NCBI GenBank assembly: GCA_047639575.1
Contig: JBLIOB010000151.1
Span: 1-9,595 of the forward strand
Origin: JBLIOB01 sp047639575
Lineage (GTDB): Bacteria; Bacteroidota; Bacteroidia; Flavobacteriales_D; Parvicellaceae
Reading direction: 5' to 3'
Length of the DNA: 9,595 nt
Shown: one piece after another, positions 5,442-9,595 of the stretch
Layout of the letters: each line of letters starts with the position of its first letter
How positions within the stretch are numbered: position 1 is the stretch's first letter
The notes under the pieces: generated by a model
What the model saw: only the letters and a program-made list of their open reading frames with translations
Told to the model about the DNA's origin: nothing
Database searches by the model: none
Made by a program: the position numbers and the translations under genes

Positions 5442-7370
5442 TCAATTTTTCAAATGAGCAGAATCAATCAATAATTCTCTCTCTATTGACTCCAAACGAA
5501 TATAAATTTTATCCCGTTCTGACTTAAGCTCTGCATAACGTTTTTCAAGCTCTTCGTACAGCTTGGCTTTATATTCAAGCTGAATTGACTTTTCATACAA
5601 CGCTTTTACACCAGCCATATTAATCCCATCTATATCCGTAGTAGTTATTGTAGTGTCTGATTCTCCAAATCCAAATGAAGCGTAGAAATCTTGCGCCATA
5701 GGCCCGATGTGTCTAATAGCACTGTCTTGAGTTAAGTAATTCCATTCATAGACCTTTAATTCTGCAATCTTATTTAAAATATCATCAAGATCAATGTCTT
5801 TTATGTTTTCTTTTTTCGTTGAATCGGAAACTGTAGCCCATGCTCCAGCCCCAGCCGCAAGAACTACTCCACTTGTTAGCGTAGATGATGAATAAAACCT
5901 TGTCCCACCAGCAGCCCTTACCATAAACTGATTATCTGCAGTTGAATACAAATAAGAGGCAGATTCATCCGAATAAACAAAACTACCAATATGGTCGGAT
6001 CTCGCTCTATACCCCAAAGCATATGACCCTTCAGCGGTGGCCCAACAATTATTCCCAATTGCAACAGAGAAATCTGCACTTGCGGTTGGATGATATCCTA
6101 AAGCCACTGATGCATAACCAAATGAATCAGCACCACGACCCATTGCAACAGACGCAACACCAGAAGCCATTGAAACTTGGCCTTGAGCAAATGAATAGTC
6201 TCCAGTTGCTTTAGAATCAAAGCCAACCGCAAAGGATGCTATTCCAGATGCTAAGGAAGCATAACCAAAAGCCGTTGAATAATCTCCTGAAACAGTTAAA
6301 TTATATCCTGCTCCAAAAGAATAATCTCCAATATTCCCATCCGTCAGGTTGATACTTCCACCTCCAGCATAAAAATGTCCTTTTTTAGGATACCATACAA
6401 GGCGATCCCCAGTAAACGTTTGGCTAGCTCCAGCGCCCAATACACCATTAAAAATTAAACCATTATCTCCAGTTAATTCAAAATCTGCTTGTGGAGCAGG
6501 GGTGTTAATTCCAATCTTACCAGAACTTGTCACTCTCATTCGTTCTATGTTATTGGTTTTAAATAAAACATCTTCCGCATTAATCGATCCTATAAATTCT
6601 GTACCGGCCAATGAATTACCATTTAAGTCCCAACTATTAATACAATTTAATGCATAGCCAGCTGTATCAGCATAGTTTGAAGAGTCACTATACACAGCGC
6701 TTCCAGCAGTAGATGCATAAATGGCTGTGTCGGAAAAAAACGAAAACTGGGCGGTATCTGCCGTTGACGCATTTGTAGAGTATGCAAAGTTCGCAGTATC
6801 AGAATAAACAGCATGTCCACTATTATTTGCATATACGACCGAATCAATATTAGAAGAAACCCAGTTTGTTCCATTCCAAGTTAATGTCTGACCTATTTGA
6901 ATTCCACTTGTATCTACGTCAGTCAGATTGCTTAAATCATATAATTGATCAGTTGTTCTAGCGTGAAAAGCGTATGGAATTGACATCAACTGCGTTGTAC
7001 TAATATCTACAAAAGTTCCAGTTGAACCAACGTCTATTTTTATGTTTAAATAGTGTGAGTCTGCACTCCAGTTAATTGAGCCCATACTGCCTAAAGTCCC
7101 AGCACCTGAAGATGTTCCTTTACCAATTACTATTTCTATTAAACCTTGGCTATTGGTAACAACAGAGTGATCTTCTTCATATAACAATGTTCCTGATGCA
7201 GACGTGGAAATAATTCCAACCTTAACGTCCACTGTGCCAGAATTGACGACAATTCCAGAAGCATCTCTAACTATCGCTTGATATCCAAATCCATCCGGCA
7301 CTTGACCAAAAGCGGCACCTATGATGAATAATAAACTAAACAGAAATATGTGCTTTTTTGCTAACCTCAT
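5442..7370 (-). CDS. Secreted tail-fibre-like protein with YadA-type head repeats and S74 intramolecular chaperone domain (copy 2)
   Basis: 642 aa. A signal peptide (Lys5-Lys6, hydrophobic core 8-20) is probably cleaved before Gln23. Residues about 24-137 are the N-terminal beta domain seen in many Bacteroidota exported proteins (GFGYQAIVRD at 27-36; TTQLMSIPYAFHA at 125-137). A linker with LTWNGTNWV (163-171) leads to a low-complexity Tyr/Ser/Ala-Asp-Thr-Ala region (177-241), a GKIGINTPAP motif (284-293), and YadA-like head repeats (347-455). The S74 domain starts at SDSTKKENI (515-523): Ser515 would be the residue after the cut and Lys520, five residues on, the catalytic Lys, as in phage endosialidase chaperone domains. 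HIGPMAQDF (554-562) and TTTDIDG (576-582) follow, then a coiled coil (about 595-636). By family knowledge, it should trimerise and release the chaperone. The start is an ATG 14 bp after the paralogous gene, with a weak AAGAGA upstream. No T9SS sorting domain is present, so anchoring is unclear. Confidence 0.88.
   Translation of the reverse strand: MRLAKKHIFLFSLLFIIGAAFGQVPDGFGYQAIVRDASGIVVNSGTVDVKVGIISTSASGTLLYEEDHSVVTNSQGLIEIVIGKGTSSGAGTLGSMGSINWSADSHYLNIKIDVGSTGTFVDISTTQLMSIPYAFHARTTDQLYDLSNLTDVDTSGIQIGQTLTWNGTNWVSSNIDSVVYANNSGHAVYSDTANFAYSTNASTADTAQFSFFSDTAIYASTAGSAVYSDSSNYADTAGYALNCINSWDLNGNSLAGTEFIGSINAEDVLFKTNNIERMRVTSSGKIGINTPAPQADFELTGDNGLIFNGVLGAGASQTFTGDRLVWYPKKGHFYAGGGSINLTDGNIGDYSFGAGYNLTVSGDYSTAFGYASLASGIASFAVGFDSKATGDYSFAQGQVSMASGVASVAMGRGADSFGYASVALGYHPTASADFSVAIGNNCWATAEGSYALGYRARSDHIGSFVYSDESASYLYSTADNQFMVRAAGGTRFYSSSTLTSGVVLAAGAGAWATVSDSTKKENIKDIDLDDILNKIAELKVYEWNYLTQDSAIRHIGPMAQDFYASFGFGESDTTITTTDIDGINMAGVKALYEKSIQLEYKAKLYEELEKRYAELKSERDKIYIRLESIERELLIDSAHLKN
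6006..6332 (-). repeat. YadA-like head repeats encoded as degenerate ~42-bp units (copy 2)
   Basis: Residues 347-455 of the 642-aa protein repeat a roughly 14-residue pattern built on G-x-x-S-x-A-x-G-x-x-x-x-A-x, for example GDYSTAFGYASLAS then GIASFAVGFDSKAT then GDYSFAQGQVSMAS. About seven to eight units are visible. Such repeats build the trimeric left-handed beta-roll head of YadA-type adhesins. Units diverge at the DNA level, so they do not look recently expanded. Confidence 0.8.
6648..6842 (-). repeat. Low-complexity Y-S/A-D-T-A linker repeats (copy 2)
   Basis: Residues 177-241 repeat short Tyr/Ala-Ser-Asp-Thr-Ala motifs at irregular spacing (AVYSDTANFAYS, TADTAQFSFFSDTAIYA, AVYSDSSNYADTAGYA). 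Similar ADTA-rich linkers are common between the N-terminal and fibre parts of Bacteroidota S74 proteins. Probably a stalk-like segment; its function is not known. Confidence 0.65.
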
Positions 7371-7384
7371 AAAGTCATTCTCTT

Positions 7385-9301
7385 TTAACGATTATCTAAT
7401 TCTCGCTCTAATTTGTCCAGGCGTCCTACAACTGACTTAAAGTCAAATTTGTCATATTTAGGATCCATTTTATTTTCAAGCGAATTAAATATCCCTTCTA
7501 AATCCTTTATTCCTAAAAGAATTACGCCATCAATATCGGTAGTCGTTATTAAATCATTTCGGCTTCCTTGTTTAAAAGCTGAATAAAAATCTTGCGCCAT
7601 AGGCCCAACATGTACAATTGACTTATCCTGTGTTTTATAATTCCATTCAGAAACTCTTAACTTAATCAACGGATCTCTAACAATGAAAGGATTCAATAAA
7701 AATTTGTTTTGCTTTTTTGTAGAATCCGATACGGTAGACCATGCCCCCCCACCAGAAGACAACTGAACACCAGTTAGAAGCCCCGCATCAGAATAAAATA
7801 TAAATCCGCCATTCGCCCTTACAACAAATTGGTGAACATTTAAAGTTGTGTTCGTTAAGGTGTCATTAGTTGAATTATCTCCATACATGAAAGTCCCTCT
7901 TCTACTTCCCCCATCAACATTATTTCCCAAAATTATTGAGTTCTTACCATTCGCAACTACATTGTTACCAATTGCCACACATGGTTCTATATTTCCATCT
8001 GCAACTGCTCTATACCCAAGTGCCATGCAAGCATAACCATATGGAGTTGAACATTGATAACCCATGGCAACTGATCTATTCTTCATAGCCCAACTTTGAT
8101 ACCCAACGGCAAAACTATTAGACCCACTTGCGCCACAATTTCTGCCAACGGCCAAACTGTATTTCCCTGGACTAATACTTACATTAGGAATTGGCGTAAC
8201 AAAACTACTATCACCAAAAGCTGCGGAATAGGTTCCGCGTACCCAAGAATTTCTTCCTGCAACGAAACTATATATTCCAACATTAGATGAGTCCCATAAT
8301 GTATCGGTTACTAATCCTGAAAGGAAGGCTACTTTATCCGGGGAGTAATAAACATAATTACCATTGGTTAAGTTCAAATGAGAACCTGAACCTCTAGTTC
8401 CGGTTGCTTTAAGTCCATCACCTAGATCAGAATAAAACGAAGAAAGTGAATCAGTGGATCCAATTTCAAATTCACCATTAATACCGAGATGAAGCCGGTC
8501 AATTCCATTTGTTCTAATCCTGATTGGGAAATTGTTGGTTGGGCCAACAATATCAAATGATGTAAAATTGTTTCCATTTAACTTTAGACCATTATTCAAT
8601 ATAGAATAACCGGCAGTATCAGTATAAATTGACGAATCCGAATAACCGGACTGGTTTACGTTAATGGCAAAAATCGAAGAATCTGAAACTTCAGAAAATA
8701 GCACAGTATCAATCGATTGCACATGTGATTGAAAAGCAAACAAAGATGTATCCGCACTATTGGACATGTTACTTTCAATTGCATAGTTTGCGATTAACTC
8801 ATTGGATAATACTACTGACCAATCCATTCCATTCCATGAAAATGCATAATCAATTGATAATCCAACAGTGTCAATATCTTGCATTCGTGCTCCTAAAGAA
8901 ATATTCTCCGAAGAAGTTCTTGAATGCCGCGCGTATGGTACCGCTCTGAACTCTTCATCTGTAAGGCCAATAAAGCCACCACCAAAATCCACTTCTATTG
9001 CTAAGCCCATTGAATCCAATGAAAAATCCAATTGATCAAGTGTAGACGATGTCGAAATCCCGGTAGGAACACCTTCGCCCACAGTCATCCACCATTTACC
9101 TGAAGCATCAATTGAAAATGATTGGTCTTCCTGATAGTAAGTAACATTTCCTTGCGAATATACCGTATTACGAAAAGCAACATTTACCCCGCCCGAATCT
9201 GGAAAAGCCCCTTCTATATAAATTCCATTGTATTGACCATAAGATCCATTGGATATTATAATCAGCAACACAACAAGAAATATGGAATTTATTTTAATCA
9301 A
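7385..9301 (-). CDS. Secreted tail-fibre-like protein with YadA-type head repeats and S74 intramolecular chaperone domain (copy 1, TTG start)
   Basis: 638 aa and a paralogue of the next gene with the same layout. The signal peptide (Lys3, hydrophobic core 7-17) is likely cut before Gln23. A divergent N-terminal beta domain (23-128) ends in EEFRAVPYARHSRTS (116-130). A linker with FSWNGMDWS (154-162) and a sparser YSDSSIYTDTAGYS region follow. YadA-like head repeats span about 343-462. The S74 domain starts at SDSTKKQNK (525-533), with Ser525 and Lys530 in the dyad positions, then HVGPMAQDF (564-572) and TTTDIDG (586-592). The C-terminal coil is shorter than in copy 2. TTG is chosen as start because the frame has a stop (TAA) six codons upstream with no ATG between, the signal peptide begins right there, and TTGA overlaps the stop of the upstream gene. 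No T9SS sorting domain or lipobox Cys is seen. Confidence 0.85.
   Translation of the reverse strand: MIKINSIFLVVLLIIISNGSYGQYNGIYIEGAFPDSGGVNVAFRNTVYSQGNVTYYQEDQSFSIDASGKWWMTVGEGVPTGISTSSTLDQLDFSLDSMGLAIEVDFGGGFIGLTDEEFRAVPYARHSRTSSENISLGARMQDIDTVGLSIDYAFSWNGMDWSVVLSNELIANYAIESNMSNSADTSLFAFQSHVQSIDTVLFSEVSDSSIFAINVNQSGYSDSSIYTDTAGYSILNNGLKLNGNNFTSFDIVGPTNNFPIRIRTNGIDRLHLGINGEFEIGSTDSLSSFYSDLGDGLKATGTRGSGSHLNLTNGNYVYYSPDKVAFLSGLVTDTLWDSSNVGIYSFVAGRNSWVRGTYSAAFGDSSFVTPIPNVSISPGKYSLAVGRNCGASGSNSFAVGYQSWAMKNRSVAMGYQCSTPYGYACMALGYRAVADGNIEPCVAIGNNVVANGKNSIILGNNVDGGSRRGTFMYGDNSTNDTLTNTTLNVHQFVVRANGGFIFYSDAGLLTGVQLSSGGGAWSTVSDSTKKQNKFLLNPFIVRDPLIKLRVSEWNYKTQDKSIVHVGPMAQDFYSAFKQGSRNDLITTTDIDGVILLGIKDLEGIFNSLENKMDPKYDKFDFKSVVGRLDKLERELDNR
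7910..8275 (-). repeat. YadA-like head repeats (copy 1)
   Basis: Residues about 343-462 repeat the G-x-x-S-x-A-x-G pattern less regularly than copy 2, for example GKYSLAVGRNCGAS, GSNSFAVGYQSWAM, KNRSVAMGYQCSTP, YGYACMALGYRAVA. A roughly 10-residue insertion (about 368-378, around TPIPNVSISPG) interrupts the period. Three Cys residues (389, 417, 425) occur inside the repeats, which is unusual for exported head domains. Boundaries are approximate. Confidence 0.7.
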
Positions 9302-9595
9302 TTTAATTTCATCAGTTTAATTGAACTTTTTACGCCTTTTGAGTTAGCAAAAACGAAAAAATACATTCCTGCCTTCAAATGATTTAGCTTTATTTCAGTA
9401 GATCCAATAAAACTTATTTTCTCAATCATTTTTCCCATTGCATCCATCACAACCAAATTTAATTCTTCATCAGACAGCGGATTTAAAAAAACAGATTGAA
9501 TAAATGGATTCGGATATGCCGAAATAGACAATTCTCGTTCACTAACACTAACAATTTCAGCGGAATCAGTTTGTTCAAAGCCAGATATTAGTATT
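9298..9595 (-). CDS. C-terminus of a T9SS cargo protein (type A sorting domain), 5' end outside window
   Basis: The frame is open to the right edge, so only the last 98 or so residues are seen. The final ~77 residues match the Por secretion-system C-terminal sorting domain: ISAYPNPF near the start, then LNLVVMDAMGKMIEKI, LKAGMYFFVF and a terminal KLMKLN. This domain directs export through the type IX secretion system across the outer membrane and is normally removed on the way. The upstream residues (GFEQTDSAEIVSVSE) look like the tail of the cargo or its linker and reveal no function. The TGA stop overlaps the TTG start of the following S74 gene, so the two are likely translationally coupled. 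Confidence 0.85.
   Translation of the reverse strand, partial: ILISGFEQTDSAEIVSVSERELSISAYPNPFIQSVFLNPLSDEELNLVVMDAMGKMIEKISFIGSTEIKLNHLKAGMYFFVFANSKGVKSSIKLMKLN

Noticed and set aside
6647..6874. A 75-codon minus-strand frame inside the linker-repeat region of the second S74 gene.
   Set aside because: It is an out-of-frame shadow of the repetitive coding sequence, with no plausible start signal or domain.
7848..8949. Several plus-strand open frames of 62 to 74 codons opposite the first S74 gene, and similar ones at 213-434, 3678-3908, 5942-6214 and 9122-9382.
   Set aside because: All are antisense to well-supported genes, carry no recognisable domains, and arise from low-stop complementary sequence.
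5442..9301. Prophage tail-fibre module, because of the S74 domains.
   Set aside because: Both proteins have signal peptides and the Bacteroidota-type N-terminal domain, the upstream gene is a T9SS cargo, and no phage structural, lysis or packaging genes are present.

Overview
The window looks like Bacteroidota DNA, from a marine or free-living Flavobacteriia/Cytophagia-type lineage. The evidence is a C-terminal type IX secretion (T9SS) sorting domain, two exported proteins with the Bacteroidota-style N-terminal domain plus a C-terminal S74 intramolecular chaperone domain, AT-rich composition, and starts without strong Shine-Dalgarno sites. Every intact gene is on the minus strand, so transcription runs from high to low coordinates. 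The only plus-strand coding signal is a short fragment at the left edge.

Region 1 (9595 to 5442) is a surface-protein block. It holds the 3' end of a T9SS cargo gene, then two tandem paralogous secreted proteins of 638 and 642 aa. Each has a signal peptide, an N-terminal beta domain, a linker (rich in ADTA-type repeats in the 642-aa copy), a YadA-like head-repeat region, an S74 self-cleaving chaperone domain with the Ser/Lys dyad, and a C-terminal tail. The first starts at a TTG that overlaps the stop of the T9SS gene.

Region 2 (5361 to 3221) is a Wzm/Wzt-type ABC exporter for a surface polysaccharide. The Wzt carries an extra C-terminal domain of the type that reads the glycan's terminal group. 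An 80-bp gap without a clear promoter separates it from Region 1.

Region 3 (3187 to about 122) is a tightly packed cassette with overlaps of 1 to 4 nt: a CMP-nonulosonate-synthetase-like cytidylyltransferase, a NeuB-family protein, an APH-fold small-molecule kinase, and the start of an SGNH-like membrane-anchored protein. It looks like a pathway for making or attaching a nonulosonic-acid-like sugar to the glycan exported by Wzm/Wzt. The NeuB-family protein is the most unusual gene: several residues known to be important in classical sialic acid synthases appear to be replaced.

Region 4 (about 122 to 1) appears to be the right end of an IS3-family-like insertion sequence. Its transposase C-terminus is read on the plus strand. 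It has cut the SGNH-like gene, which now ends in about 12 codons of IS-derived sequence. There are no RNA genes, CRISPR arrays or phage structural modules that I can support.
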